This document shows positions 43,373 to 54,661 of a DNA stretch of 58,840 bases, one piece after another; the first letter of the stretch is position 1; each line of letters begins with the position of its first letter. Made by a program: the position numbers and the translations under genes. Origin of the DNA: Candidatus Obscuribacterales bacterium (lineage in GTDB: Bacteria; Cyanobacteriota; Vampirovibrionia; Obscuribacterales; Obscuribacteraceae); assembly GCA_949127735.1 (NCBI GenBank), contig CASBPX010000007.1:1-58840 (forward strand), given 5' to 3'. A model generated the notes under the pieces. It was not told where the DNA came from, made no database searches, and worked only from the letters and a program-made list of their open reading frames with translations.

Positions 43373-44179
43373 TTATAGAGCAGAGCTGTGAGCTGGCTCA
43401 GGAAGAGGAATGGTCATGGTCTGTTCTTCTACTTGCTCTTCTGCTGTTCTGTCAGAACTGACAGACTCCACAGCATTGACTGGCTCGGTGTCAAAAATAT
43501 GGTCATCACCATCAACGGCAGCCTGAATTTGAGCTTCTGTATCTGCGTCTAGACTAGTTTCGAGAAGGGTTTCACGGACCTCTATGCCTGTCGTCTCGGC
43601 TACTACTTCAGCAGCGGCAGGTTCAGATGATTCGAAAAGTTCCAGCTGCACATTCTTCTCAACCGTGACTTGCTCGTCTTCTTTGCGATCTTTATTGGTG
43701 GCAGTCTCGAGCTGATGGCGCCAGGTTTGACCATCTTTAGAAAGGCGGAAATATTCCTGGAACTTTTTGGTGGTGGTGAGAATCGGTGAGCGACCATCTT
43801 CTTTGCGATGAATCAATTCGCGAATCAGAAGTTCTTTAATATGGTCGTAAGCGCCGGCACCACGCAATTTGATTACTTCTGATTGACAGACTGGTTGCTT
43901 GATGGCTATGGCCGATAGAGTGCGCACCAGGGAGGTGGGCAACTCGAAAGGCGCGAACTCATCTACAAGGCCTGAAAATTCGTCTTTGACCTGAAGCATA
44001 TAGCCGTCTTCGTCGGCAATCTCTAAGGCACCATTGCGGTCTTCATAGTCATTGATAAGGTCAATCATAGCCTTGCGGATATCTTGCACGTCTTGATTGA
44101 GTGTGCGAGCGATTACCGCAGTCTTGATAGGCTTATCGGTTAAAAATAGAAGTGCTTCGATGTGATTTTTTAGGCTCAT
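43373..44179 (-). CDS. scpB: Segregation and condensation protein B
   Basis: Winged-helix partner of ScpA and SMC in the condensin complex, 268 residues. The core near 1-165 has the family start SLKNHIEALLFLTDKPI and GAYDHIKELLIRELIHRKED. The family is usually about 180-200 residues; here a tail of about 90 acidic residues (Glu and Asp rich, with several Val-Glu-Ser repeats) follows. The ATG at 44179 lies seven bases after the scpA stop. The reading frame extends to 44233, but that part is in the end of scpA and lacks the expected N-terminus. Confidence 0.93.
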   Translation of the reverse strand: MSLKNHIEALLFLTDKPIKTAVIARTLNQDVQDIRKAMIDLINDYEDRNGALEIADEDGYMLQVKDEFSGLVDEFAPFELPTSLVRTLSAIAIKQPVCQSEVIKLRGAGAYDHIKELLIRELIHRKEDGRSPILTTTKKFQEYFRLSKDGQTWRHQLETATNKDRKEDEQVTVEKNVQLELFESSEPAAAEVVAETTGIEVRETLLETSLDADTEAQIQAAVDGDDHIFDTEPVNAVESVSSDRTAEEQVEEQTMTIPLPEPAHSSAL

Positions 44180-44186
44180 GGCGCTG

Positions 44187-45374
44187 TCAGCTCTCGGTGA
44201 TGGTACTACTGTCAGTGTCAATGTTAGTGTCAATATTAGAATTGGATTGACTGATTGCTAGAGTCAAGAATAGCGGTCCGTAGAACGTATCTTGCTGTAA
44301 ATCTATCTTACCTGCATTTGATAAAAATAGTGCTGCTAAAAATACTTCAACCCAATCTTGTTTCACAGATAATTTCATCACTAAATCGAACACTTCGATA
44401 TTTTCACCAGACAAAAGATTGCCGATGATCCACTGCTCAATTAATTCGATTGATTCTTGTATATCCTCATCGTGAGCGAGATCCAGAATATCATCGTAAG
44501 CATTTACTTCATGGTGATCAGATAAATCAATGCGCGCTTTTGGTTTTTTATCCAGGCGACTTTTGTCGACTTTTTCCGCTTCGCGCAGAGCTGCGATCAG
44601 TTGTTCCAGGGTTACTTTACGTTCACGTACTTGTTGCTTCTTGCGCTGCGAACGTCTGACGATTGCTCCTTCAAGATCTTTAAAGGTCAGCTGTCTACCA
44701 ACTTCTTGTTTGTTGGAGTCATAGAGAATCGGGCCGCCTTCATCATCAAAATCAAGAAAGTCATCACTAACCGGATTAAGGCTGCTATTGGCTAAAGATA
44801 AAAGTGCTTCGGCCTTCATGCGCAAAAGCACGGCGGCGTGGAAGATCACTTTACCTGATAGACGTAAGCTTTCTTTAGGGCTCGCGGCAATGGCTTTGAG
44901 GAATTTATCGCAGACGTCGATAATATCTACGTTTTTAGGGTCGATTTCACCTTTTTCCGCCATCTTAACGAGAATTTCGATACCACTATCTGGTTCGCTT
45001 TTAAAAACTGTCTCGCCTGGTTTGCCACCATTGGCCGGCAAATTATCAACAGCTAGTTTATTTGCATCAAGCTCGGCAAAGTCGAAATTTGCCGCTGCTT
45101 CAGCCAGTTCGGCAGGCACCTGGGCAATCAGCTCAGCGCGGTTGCTGGGAGAAAAATCTGTCTGTTGACCATCTGTATCTATGCTCGGCGCACCAGGTAC
45201 AAAAGACTCTACCGGAAAGCTTCGCGTGCTTAGCGGACTGGCTTTTTTCTTACTAGCGGCAGTCTCAGACTTTTTTGTGCCGTCTGCTTTTTTGCGACCC
45301 ACTTTACTAGTTGGCACTTTCAAGGCACTAGCTAAATTTTGTATGGTGGGATCGTTAAAGATATCATTACTCAT
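44187..45374 (-). CDS. scpA: Segregation and condensation protein A
   Basis: Kleisin subunit of the SMC-ScpAB condensin, 395 residues. The kleisin N-terminal part reads GIEILVKMAEKGEIDPKNVD near 130-150, followed by helices through RMKAEALLSLA near 185-195. The C-terminal winged helix ends in FLALFLSNAGKIDLQQ-like AALFLSNAGKIDLQQ. An unusual N-terminal region of about 125 residues precedes it, rich in Lys, Ser and Ala (KKADGTKKSETAASKKKAS), and the last 20 residues are Asp/Thr/Ser repeats (NIDTNIDTDSS). ATG with GGAG eight bases upstream, three bases after the smc stop. Confidence 0.92.
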   Translation of the reverse strand: MSNDIFNDPTIQNLASALKVPTSKVGRKKADGTKKSETAASKKKASPLSTRSFPVESFVPGAPSIDTDGQQTDFSPSNRAELIAQVPAELAEAAANFDFAELDANKLAVDNLPANGGKPGETVFKSEPDSGIEILVKMAEKGEIDPKNVDIIDVCDKFLKAIAASPKESLRLSGKVIFHAAVLLRMKAEALLSLANSSLNPVSDDFLDFDDEGGPILYDSNKQEVGRQLTFKDLEGAIVRRSQRKKQQVRERKVTLEQLIAALREAEKVDKSRLDKKPKARIDLSDHHEVNAYDDILDLAHDEDIQESIELIEQWIIGNLLSGENIEVFDLVMKLSVKQDWVEVFLAALFLSNAGKIDLQQDTFYGPLFLTLAISQSNSNIDTNIDTDSSTITES

Positions 45375-45377
45375 GAA

Positions 45378-48300
45378 TTAAGCTCCGGCTGCCACGGGCA
45401 GCAGTTGCTCGTCAGGAATATGCACTTCTTTAATGCCCACTACTCGTGAGAATCCGTCTGCTCTGAGCGATACTCCCACTGCATGGTCAGCGTTCTCAAT
45501 CATTGGACGGCGTAAGCTCACCACCACAAACTGGGCGCTGGCCGACTGGCTCTTGACCATGCGGGCCAGTCGTTCGGCATTGGCACCATCAAGCATCATA
45601 TCAACTTCATCAAATGCGTAGAACGGTGCCGGCGCAAAGCGCTGGAAGGCGAACACGAAAGAAAGTGCCGTCAGTGATTTTTCACCACCTGAGAGAGCTT
45701 CGATGCGCTGCATTTTTTTATCGCGTGGTTGCGCTCTAATGATCAGGCCGCCTTCAAAAGGACTTTCAGGATTTTCCAGCTCCAATCTGCCGGTGCCGTG
45801 AGAAAGTTCGGCGAAAATGTCCTGGAAGTTGGCGTTAATCGCCGTGAAGGCTTCCATGAAGTTTTCTTTTTTCAGTTGGCCATAACCCAAAATGCGGTGA
45901 TCAATCTGTTCTCTTTCCGCAGTCAAAGTCTCTAGATTTTCAGCCAGTTCACGTTGCCGCTCTTCAGTCTGATTGTAATCTTCCAGAGCTTTCATGTTTA
46001 CAGGTTCGAGCGCGCGCATGCGGCGTTCGAGTCTTTCAACTTGCTGTTTCAGTTGCTCTACAGTGCCGGCGTTTGGCGGCTGATAGTCTGGATTTTCAGC
46101 AAGAATGGCGCTGATTTGTTCTTTCACCACGATTAGCTGTTGTTCAACTTCGTAGTGAGCCATCTTGCGCTCATTTCTGTGCTCTTTAACGCGAATTAAT
46201 TCTTGATCGATTTTGGTGCGCTCAATTTCGGCTGCTGTGACTTTTTCGTGAATGTCTTCTTTGGCCTTGCGCATTGACTCGAGTTCGTCAGAGATGGCCG
46301 AGACTTTCTTCTCCATCTCGCCGATAGCCATACGCAGACCGGTTATCAAAGCTTCGTGGCTGGGGCGCTGGCCTTCCAGATCGTCGAGTTCAGCACCAAG
46401 TTCATTAGCCTGGCCGGTCAGATTTTCGCGGTTGTTAATTTCAACGCGCTCTTCGGTTTCGGCCATGTCAATCAGACGCTGCAGTTCTTTGAACTCTGTT
46501 TCTACTGCTATTTGCGCCGCTCTCAATTCTTCCGATTCGTGAATCAGTTTTTCTAAATGAGTTTTCTTACCTTTATCACGAGCGCCTTCAAGAGAATCTT
46601 CAAGCTTGGTGATATCGGCTGTAAGCAGCTTGGCTTGGGCCTCTACCTGCAATGCCTCAGCATCGATGACGTCCATCTCGTCGCCCTTGCTGCGCAATTG
46701 CGGTTTGATGCTTTCAACGTCTAGCTCCATATCTTTAACAGCTTTGCGATTGTTATCGAGCTCAGCTGATTTTTGCGCCAGCACCTGGCGAGCATTGGCC
46801 AGTTTGCCGCGCTCTTCATTGAGAGCCACTTCCAGCTCTTTGAGAGAATCTTTCAGCCATTTGACTTGATCGCTCAAACTCTTAGCTGTTTGCTTAAGCA
46901 CGGCCAGATCTGTTTCGCCGCGATTGCCGAAATGCAATTTAGATTTACTGTCGTTTCCGCCGGAGATACTGCCTGACTTATCGAATAATTCGCCACCAAG
47001 GGTGACCATGCGCGCCTGGTTAATAAGCTTGCGGGCATTTTCCATGGTGTCGACAATAATTGTCTGGCCGCAAGCATATTGGAAAGCTTTGACAAATTTA
47101 GGATTAAAATCAATCAGGTTATAGGCAAAATCAATCACACCAGGACGCTGTGGCAATAGACCAGGTGGATTGGTCTGAATTTTATTCAAGGGCACAAAAG
47201 TGGCGCGGCCGGCTTGATTAGATTTTAAATATTGAATGCAATCTTGAGCTACCTGGTCATCGTCAACCACAATGTGACCAAGTCGTGGGCCGATGGCCGT
47301 CTCGAGCGCTGTAGTGTATTGATCGTCAACTGTACCCAGTTGCCCGATGGTGCCGTGTACACCAGCAATACCTGCGGCCAGAATTGCTTCTACCGCCCGA
47401 CCATAACCAGACTCACCGGCTACTTCTCGGGTGGTCTCAAGCTCAATTAAGCGACGATTAACAGTATCTTGAGCATGACGCTTCGATTCAATTTCTTCGC
47501 GTGTGCCTTCGAGTTCACCTTCGTATTGCAAAAGCGATCTTTCAATGCCGGCCACAAGAGCTTGTTGGTCCTGAAAATCACGCTCTTGTTTACTCAGTAA
47601 ACCTTTGACCTGAGCCGATTTGGTGATTTGCTCTGTGGCTTTGGTGCGCAGTGATTCTAGTTCGCGTTCGAGCGCTTCGCGTCTGGTGCGAAGTTCAGTT
47701 TTCTTTACTTCGTAGGCATGTCTGTCATCGCGCAGTTTTTGCAAATCGCCATGCAGATTTGAAATTTTGTCCGAAGACTTGTCTTTCTCTTGACGCAAAA
47801 CTTCGATTTCGGCCATTACGGCACTGAAGGCACCCTGCCTTTCCATCAGGCCCACACGCACAACTTGTTGATCAGACTGGTGTTGCTTTTTCTGTTTGGA
47901 AATATCAGACAAATGCTTATCGATGGCTTTGATCTGACCGCCGATCTGTTTTGATTGCTTGGATTTTTCGCCAATCACACCATTTAGGTTAGAGAGTTTG
48001 TTTTCTTCACGAGTCAGTTCGCCTCGTTTGGTCTCAAGCTCTTGACGCAAGAGCAGCTGCTCATTGCCGCCTTTTTCGCGAATCTCTTGATCGATACGAC
48101 CCATTTCGGTGCGCAGGCCAAGCAAATTGATTTCGGTTTGCTCAAGTCTTTCGACCAGCTCTTCTTCTTTCTTATTTAGTTTCTCAATTTCGGCCAGCTC
48201 AAGAGCACAGCGGCTCTCGAGTTCAGTAGAACGCACGAATACAAGATCGCGTTCTACAGTCTCTTTTTGAGTTTTTAGCTCTAAATACTTGAGAGCCTGG

Positions 48301-48944
48301 TCTCTGTCTGTTTTGAGAGTCTCCATGCGAGAGAGAATTTCAGTCAGAATAATTTTTTGCTGTTCGATTTTCTCGCCCACAGATTCGAGCTCATTTTGAG
48401 CTTGATCGATACGACGGTCGAATTCGGCTACCCCAGCCAGTTCGTCGATAATTTTACGGCGCTCGGTGGCGCTCATAGTGACGATTCCGGTGACGTCGCC
48501 TTGCATAATGACGTTGTAGCCAGTGGGGCTGACGTTATATTTAGTCAGTTCTTCGTGTACTTCAGTAAGAGTAGCAACACGACCATTAAGGATGTAAGTT
48601 GAGGTATAGCCTGTATCTTTAACGCGTATGCGACGGGTTACTTCTAGTTCTTCACCATCATCATGGACGAAGCGCACTCTCACTTTCGCTTCTGTTTTGC
48701 CGCTCAAATTATTGAGTAAATCGGGCAAACGTTCGGCGCGCATTGTTCGAGTTGACGATAGCCCGAGGGCAAAGAGCAGGCTGTCGACGATGTTTGACTT
48801 ACCTGAGCCGTTAGGGCCTGAGATTGTGGTGAATCCATCTAATAGAGGGACTAGTGTCTGCTTGCCGAAAGACTTGAAGTTATCAAGTTCGATTTCTTTG
48901 ATTCGCAAAAGAGCTTCCCGCCTGGATGATGCTAGAGAGGGCAC
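45378..48944 (-). CDS. smc: Chromosome segregation protein SMC
   Basis: Structural-maintenance-of-chromosomes ATPase of 1188 residues, typical for bacterial SMC. The N-terminal head has Walker A GPNGSGKSNIVD near 40-51, then a long coiled coil to a central hinge with YGRAVEAILAAGIAGVHG near 516, and a second coiled coil. The C-terminal head carries the ABC signature LSGGEKSLTALSF near 1093 and Walker B FYAFDEVDMMLDGA near 1117. It loads with ScpA and ScpB to organise DNA after replication. The start is GTG at 48944; an in-frame TTG at 48908, just before RIKEIELDNF, is a possible alternative. Confidence 0.97.
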   Translation of the reverse strand: MPSLASSRREALLRIKEIELDNFKSFGKQTLVPLLDGFTTISGPNGSGKSNIVDSLLFALGLSSTRTMRAERLPDLLNNLSGKTEAKVRVRFVHDDGEELEVTRRIRVKDTGYTSTYILNGRVATLTEVHEELTKYNVSPTGYNVIMQGDVTGIVTMSATERRKIIDELAGVAEFDRRIDQAQNELESVGEKIEQQKIILTEILSRMETLKTDRDQALKYLELKTQKETVERDLVFVRSTELESRCALELAEIEKLNKKEEELVERLEQTEINLLGLRTEMGRIDQEIREKGGNEQLLLRQELETKRGELTREENKLSNLNGVIGEKSKQSKQIGGQIKAIDKHLSDISKQKKQHQSDQQVVRVGLMERQGAFSAVMAEIEVLRQEKDKSSDKISNLHGDLQKLRDDRHAYEVKKTELRTRREALERELESLRTKATEQITKSAQVKGLLSKQERDFQDQQALVAGIERSLLQYEGELEGTREEIESKRHAQDTVNRRLIELETTREVAGESGYGRAVEAILAAGIAGVHGTIGQLGTVDDQYTTALETAIGPRLGHIVVDDDQVAQDCIQYLKSNQAGRATFVPLNKIQTNPPGLLPQRPGVIDFAYNLIDFNPKFVKAFQYACGQTIIVDTMENARKLINQARMVTLGGELFDKSGSISGGNDSKSKLHFGNRGETDLAVLKQTAKSLSDQVKWLKDSLKELEVALNEERGKLANARQVLAQKSAELDNNRKAVKDMELDVESIKPQLRSKGDEMDVIDAEALQVEAQAKLLTADITKLEDSLEGARDKGKKTHLEKLIHESEELRAAQIAVETEFKELQRLIDMAETEERVEINNRENLTGQANELGAELDDLEGQRPSHEALITGLRMAIGEMEKKVSAISDELESMRKAKEDIHEKVTAAEIERTKIDQELIRVKEHRNERKMAHYEVEQQLIVVKEQISAILAENPDYQPPNAGTVEQLKQQVERLERRMRALEPVNMKALEDYNQTEERQRELAENLETLTAEREQIDHRILGYGQLKKENFMEAFTAINANFQDIFAELSHGTGRLELENPESPFEGGLIIRAQPRDKKMQRIEALSGGEKSLTALSFVFAFQRFAPAPFYAFDEVDMMLDGANAERLARMVKSQSASAQFVVVSLRRPMIENADHAVGVSLRADGFSRVVGIKEVHIPDEQLLPVAAGA

Positions 48945-49326
48945 CTTACGTCCGAATTAGACTACACACTGTATTTAGTGTCAAGCAAAAGCTTTTGACA
49001 ATTCGCAGAACTAATTTAGCCTGGTGTTAATATTAGCCCGAAATTGCCGTCCTGTCACCTTTTAGCTATAATTTGCCCTGAATTTTACCAGTAGATGTGC
49101 AACTCTGCACACTGTGAATATCTGAATGGTTCCATTTAGCAATACGCTCGTATCCTGCATAAGTGGCCCATTTGGGCATGGTAGCAAAACTTTTGCACCA
49201 CTGGTGGTGAGGTCTATATACAACAGAGCTAAAATTGTTCTTTTAACCTGCGGTCCATTTTTTGACTATAGAAAGAGTATGGTCAAAGATATATACTCCT
49301 CAGATGTAAATGAGGACTCATAACTA
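48945..49326 (+). promoter_or_regulatory. Divergent intergenic region with a consensus-like promoter and long leader
   Basis: This 382-bp gap separates smc (minus) from the MshEN-like gene (plus). A good promoter lies on the plus strand: TTGCCG at 49044-49049, 17 bases, TATAAT at 49067-49072. Transcription near 49079 would leave a leader of about 250 bases before the GTG at 49327. The leader holds short inverted repeats (GTGCA-ACTC-TGCAC near 49097 and GCCCATTTGGGC near 49167). No known riboswitch motif was recognised. Confidence 0.6.
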
Positions 49327-50526
49327 GTGTCGCAATCTCATATTTCCAGCCAGATAGGCGATTTGCTCGTTGGGGCAGGTCTGGTAACCCCCGAAAGCAT
49401 AGACGGCGCTTTGACCATGTCGCGCAGTCGCAAAATCCCGCTGGGTAAGGTCTTAGTTGAATCAGGCCTGGTTAGTGAGGCAGAGCTTAACGGCACTCTT
49501 CAAGCGCAAAATTTAATTCGCGAAAGGCTGATTAGCCAGGAGAAAGCCGGCGAAGTTTTGAAGCTGATTCGCGACAATGGTGGCAGTTTTGTCGACAATC
49601 TTTTCGCTATCGGTTGCGAAATTGACCATATAAATTTCAGCCGTAATCTGGGCAAATTGTTTGTTGATGCCGGCGCCATATCGCCTTATAAGCTTTCTCA
49701 AGGGCTTGAAGTGAGCATACTTTCGGGCCTACCCATAGTGCGAGTACTGGTGTTGCAAAAGTCACTCAATGAAATTGTGGCTTATGCCGGCCTCACTGCT
49801 CAATTGCTTGTTAATGAACGCAAAATTGGCTACGACCAGGCTGTGGGCGCTTTGAAGCTCTCACATTTGCACAATGAGCATATAGAAGAAATTTTAGAGT
49901 TCGGTGGTTTAAAGCGTTATCGCGAAGAAAATTCGGTCAGGCTGGGCGAACTTCTGGTGCTGGCAGAGTTGATTTCAGAGCTCGACTTGCTCTCTTGCGT
50001 AGAAAAAAGCATGGCTGAAGCCAAGCCCCTGGGCCAGGTTTTAGTTGATGAAGGAATTATCAGTGAGCTTATAGTTTCATCAGCCTTACGAGCTCAAAAA
50101 TATATAGTTGAAGGTACAGTCGAACCGGTTCGTGCCTCCCAGATGCTTTCGCAATGCGCGAAAACAGGCCGTCCACTTGAGTTTTCGGTGAGCGAATTGT
50201 CGGCCATGAAACCAGTGATGGTGCGGCCTTTTGTCAGCACAGAAAATCTTAGCCTGGTAGATATGGTTGAACTTATCGGCATTGTCACCCGTTCTGACCT
50301 CGAACAAGTGCGTCTTGTCGAGCGCAGAGAGCCCGATCAAGTAGAGGCTTTTTTATTGAACCGCGGGTTTATTGATCAAGTAAAACTCGACACCATAAAA
50401 AGAGGCTATAGCCTCATAGGCAAATCAGTTCTGACTCCTGAGCAACTGATTTTTGCTTTCCATGTCTGGCTCTGGCGGCGCGGCGACTTTGTTTCCACCC
50501 TTAATTTGCTGGGCTGGCAACAATAA
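49327..50526 (+). CDS. Protein with three MshEN-like repeat pairs
   Basis: Soluble protein of 399 residues built from a repeated unit like the N-terminal MshEN/GspE domain, which binds c-di-GMP. The unit is LGxLLVxAGLxTxxxLxxAL followed after about 28 residues by PLGxVLVxxGLxSxxxLxxALxxQ. Pairs lie at about 10-31 and 38-60, 107-129 and 135-157, and 205-227 and 234-256; the second pair is most degenerate. The rest is helical and includes another distant unit. There is no ATPase domain. GAGGA lies about ten bases before the GTG. c-di-GMP binding is an inference from the motif. Confidence 0.72.
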   Translation: MSQSHISSQIGDLLVGAGLVTPESIDGALTMSRSRKIPLGKVLVESGLVSEAELNGTLQAQNLIRERLISQEKAGEVLKLIRDNGGSFVDNLFAIGCEIDHINFSRNLGKLFVDAGAISPYKLSQGLEVSILSGLPIVRVLVLQKSLNEIVAYAGLTAQLLVNERKIGYDQAVGALKLSHLHNEHIEEILEFGGLKRYREENSVRLGELLVLAELISELDLLSCVEKSMAEAKPLGQVLVDEGIISELIVSSALRAQKYIVEGTVEPVRASQMLSQCAKTGRPLEFSVSELSAMKPVMVRPFVSTENLSLVDMVELIGIVTRSDLEQVRLVERREPDQVEAFLLNRGFIDQVKLDTIKRGYSLIGKSVLTPEQLIFAFHVWLWRRGDFVSTLNLLGWQQ

Positions 50527-50560
50527 TCGCTCATCCTTATATATGGAACGACTTTATAGA

Positions 50561-52174
50561 TCAGTTGAAACTGCGCAGCAATTGCTCTGCCTGTTCTTTT
50601 TCCGCCTGCACTTTGGTATTTGCCAGAACTTGACTGAGTTGGGCTTTTGCCTCCTCAGTGCGATTGGTCTGACGATAAAGCAAGGCCAGGTTGTAGCGCG
50701 CTTTACTAAATTCAGGCGTCAATGCGATCGCTTTTTCGTAGGCCGAAATTGCTGGTGCAATCTGATTTTTTTGTGCTAGAAAAAATGCATAATTATAATG
50801 ACAAAGTGCCTCTTGAGGGTTCTCCTTGGCCCAGAGAGCCAGATTGCGCAGAAGCTCTTTGTCTTCATTCATAATATCGAGTACTTTTATCAATGGTGTA
50901 AAAGCAGCTCTTTTTACGGCAAACTCAGGTTTTAATTCCAGAGCCCGTTCAAATTGCAGTTTCGCGCCGAGAAATTCTTTATTGTCCATATGCAGTTTAC
51001 CCAGGGCAATATGGGCCGGCGCATTGTTGGGGCAATTGTTGACGGCAGTGGTGGCAGTGTTGATGGCGCTGTCGAGATCCCCCAGCTTTGCTTGACACTG
51101 AGCCAGTTTTATTAGTGCATCTGGATCCTTTTTATTGATGCTGGCGGCCGGGGCAAAGTAGGCTGCGGCCTTTTTATAGTTACCTGCCTGCATGCAGAGG
51201 TCACCAGCGGTGGTGAGCGCTAGTGTATTGTTTGGATAGCGTTTGATCATCTGATCAAGGGCATTTTGCGCATCTGCCGTCTGACCATTAATTTGGTAGG
51301 CTCTGATTTTGCTATGCCAGTAGCACAGGCCCAGACGACCCGAAATAGTGCTGTTTTTTAGGCTCTCCAGGGCCGTCAGGGCTGAGGTTGTGTCTTTGAC
51401 TGCCAAATAAATTGCAACCTGATTGAGCACCGCAATGGGGTATTTTCCACCATCGGTAAACTGAGTATTTTGTGCTGCAGCTTTTTTCATGGCGGTGAGG
51501 GCACCACTCAAATCATCATTCAATGCCAGCAGGCAAATATAATTATTGCTCAAGCGAATTTGCCCACTGCCTGTTTCTTGGCTTGAGGTCAGCGCTGTGC
51601 TTAAAACACGCAGAGCTGCTGCTATTCGATTACGGCAAGCCAGATCGAAAGCTTCGATTGAAGCTGCATCGATGCTTTTGATTTTACGCAAGGTGCTGCC
51701 CGCACCTTCCATCACCGGTGGTGCGCTGAACTCATCTAAAACTTTTACGTCGGCGGCGGCAGAGCCTAAAATTAGCTGTTCTGCACTCATTCGTGTATGA
51801 GCGATGCGCTTCTGGTCAGCGCCTCCTTTAAGAGCTGCTACTTCCATTTCAATGTCTGCGGTAGACTTATCTGCCGGCCTGGCGGGCAATTGCATCGCAC
51901 CCTCTTCTCTGCCAAAAGCTTGATAGCGTCCTAAAATCAAATGCAATTGCGATTGTGTTTGCCTAGCTTCAAAAGGCAAGCTGGCATAGACGTCAGCACC
52001 ACCGCCGCCGGCTACACTAACGGCCATGCGTTTGTCTGTTTGCAATCGTCTTTTTAAAACTCTATTGGCGTAGACACCGGTGTCATCCGCCTCTGCCGCG
52101 TTTACGCAGAGACATAAGCTCAAGCACAATGCTAAAGCCGTTCTTAATTGAGTAATAACTTGCATCTCTTTCAT
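50561..52174 (-). CDS. Exported TPR protein
   Basis: Protein of 537 residues. Residues 1-29 form a signal peptide (LRTALALCLSLCLCVNAAEA), possibly lipoprotein-like because of the Cys run. Residues 30-180 are polar and of unknown fold. From about 200 onward TPR units follow, well kept near the end: AHIALGKLHMDNKEFLGAKL, CHYNYAFFLAQKNQIAPAIS and ARYNLALLYRQTNRTEEAKA. It should be a scaffold in the periplasm or at the outer membrane. It is convergent with the MshEN-like gene, and divergent from tgt by 39 bases. Confidence 0.85.
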   Translation of the reverse strand: MKEMQVITQLRTALALCLSLCLCVNAAEADDTGVYANRVLKRRLQTDKRMAVSVAGGGGADVYASLPFEARQTQSQLHLILGRYQAFGREEGAMQLPARPADKSTADIEMEVAALKGGADQKRIAHTRMSAEQLILGSAAADVKVLDEFSAPPVMEGAGSTLRKIKSIDAASIEAFDLACRNRIAAALRVLSTALTSSQETGSGQIRLSNNYICLLALNDDLSGALTAMKKAAAQNTQFTDGGKYPIAVLNQVAIYLAVKDTTSALTALESLKNSTISGRLGLCYWHSKIRAYQINGQTADAQNALDQMIKRYPNNTLALTTAGDLCMQAGNYKKAAAYFAPAASINKKDPDALIKLAQCQAKLGDLDSAINTATTAVNNCPNNAPAHIALGKLHMDNKEFLGAKLQFERALELKPEFAVKRAAFTPLIKVLDIMNEDKELLRNLALWAKENPQEALCHYNYAFFLAQKNQIAPAISAYEKAIALTPEFSKARYNLALLYRQTNRTEEAKAQLSQVLANTKVQAEKEQAEQLLRSFN

Positions 52175-52213
52175 CTGTTAGAAATTATATCTATACTGAT
52201 GCTTGAGAGCTAA

Positions 52214-54092
<1,879 letters not shown>

Positions 54093-54333
54093 CTACTGAT
54101 AACTCCTTATTATCTACCAAGATAAGTCTTATACTCATAGCATAAATTTGCTCTTAGCATGAAACTTCGCTTCCAGTTACCTTCATTTTCACTTATGCCC
54201 GCTTTTGGCGCTGTCAGTCTGAGCCTAAGACTAGACCTGCTTAATCTTAAATGCTTGGTGCTACATTAGTGACAGAGTTGGCTGTTTCAACGGGTTATCT
54301 ATAAAGGCTTCTTAACGACATGCTGAAATCATT

Positions 54334-54567
54334 ATGAAGAACGAAGCAGAGAAGCCCTCGGCAAGCCTTGGCGCTCAAATCATGATGGCTTCTGAACTGG
54401 GTTCATCAATCGTTGTCTTGTCAATTGCCGGATATTTCGCCGGAGCCTGGCTCGACGGTCAAATGCACTGGAGTCCTTACGGCGTTATTGTCGGCATTTC
54501 AGTCGGATTTGGTCTGGGCATAGCCTATATCCTCAAACGTTCCTCTGACATGGACAAAAAATCCTGA
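54334..54567 (+). CDS. atpI: ATP synthase protein I (AtpZ/AtpI family)
   Basis: Small membrane protein of 77 residues with two hydrophobic helices (GSSIVVLSIAGYFAGAWLDG and GVIVGISVGFGLGIAYILKR) and a basic end. In other bacteria it helps assemble the c-ring or bind Mg2+. It is the first gene of the ATP synthase operon, 94 bases before atpB. No clear ribosome binding site precedes the ATG. The operon promoter must be in the 241-bp gap to pspA. Confidence 0.85.
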   Translation: MKNEAEKPSASLGAQIMMASELGSSIVVLSIAGYFAGAWLDGQMHWSPYGVIVGISVGFGLGIAYILKRSSDMDKKS

Positions 54568-54661
54568 AGCCGCCATCTGCTATGATTTTCTTCGCCCGGC
54601 CTTAGCTGCGGCGCAATTTTTTGTGTTTTAACAACCAGTCAAATCAAATGGGAACAGTGGA

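Noticed and set aside
44208..44236. Short direct repeat at the end of scpA
   Set aside because: It is explained by the repeated Asp-Thr codons of the ScpA tail.
49262..49297. TTGACT and TATACT close to the MshEN-like gene start
   Set aside because: Spacer of 24 bases; the pair at 49044-49072 is far better.
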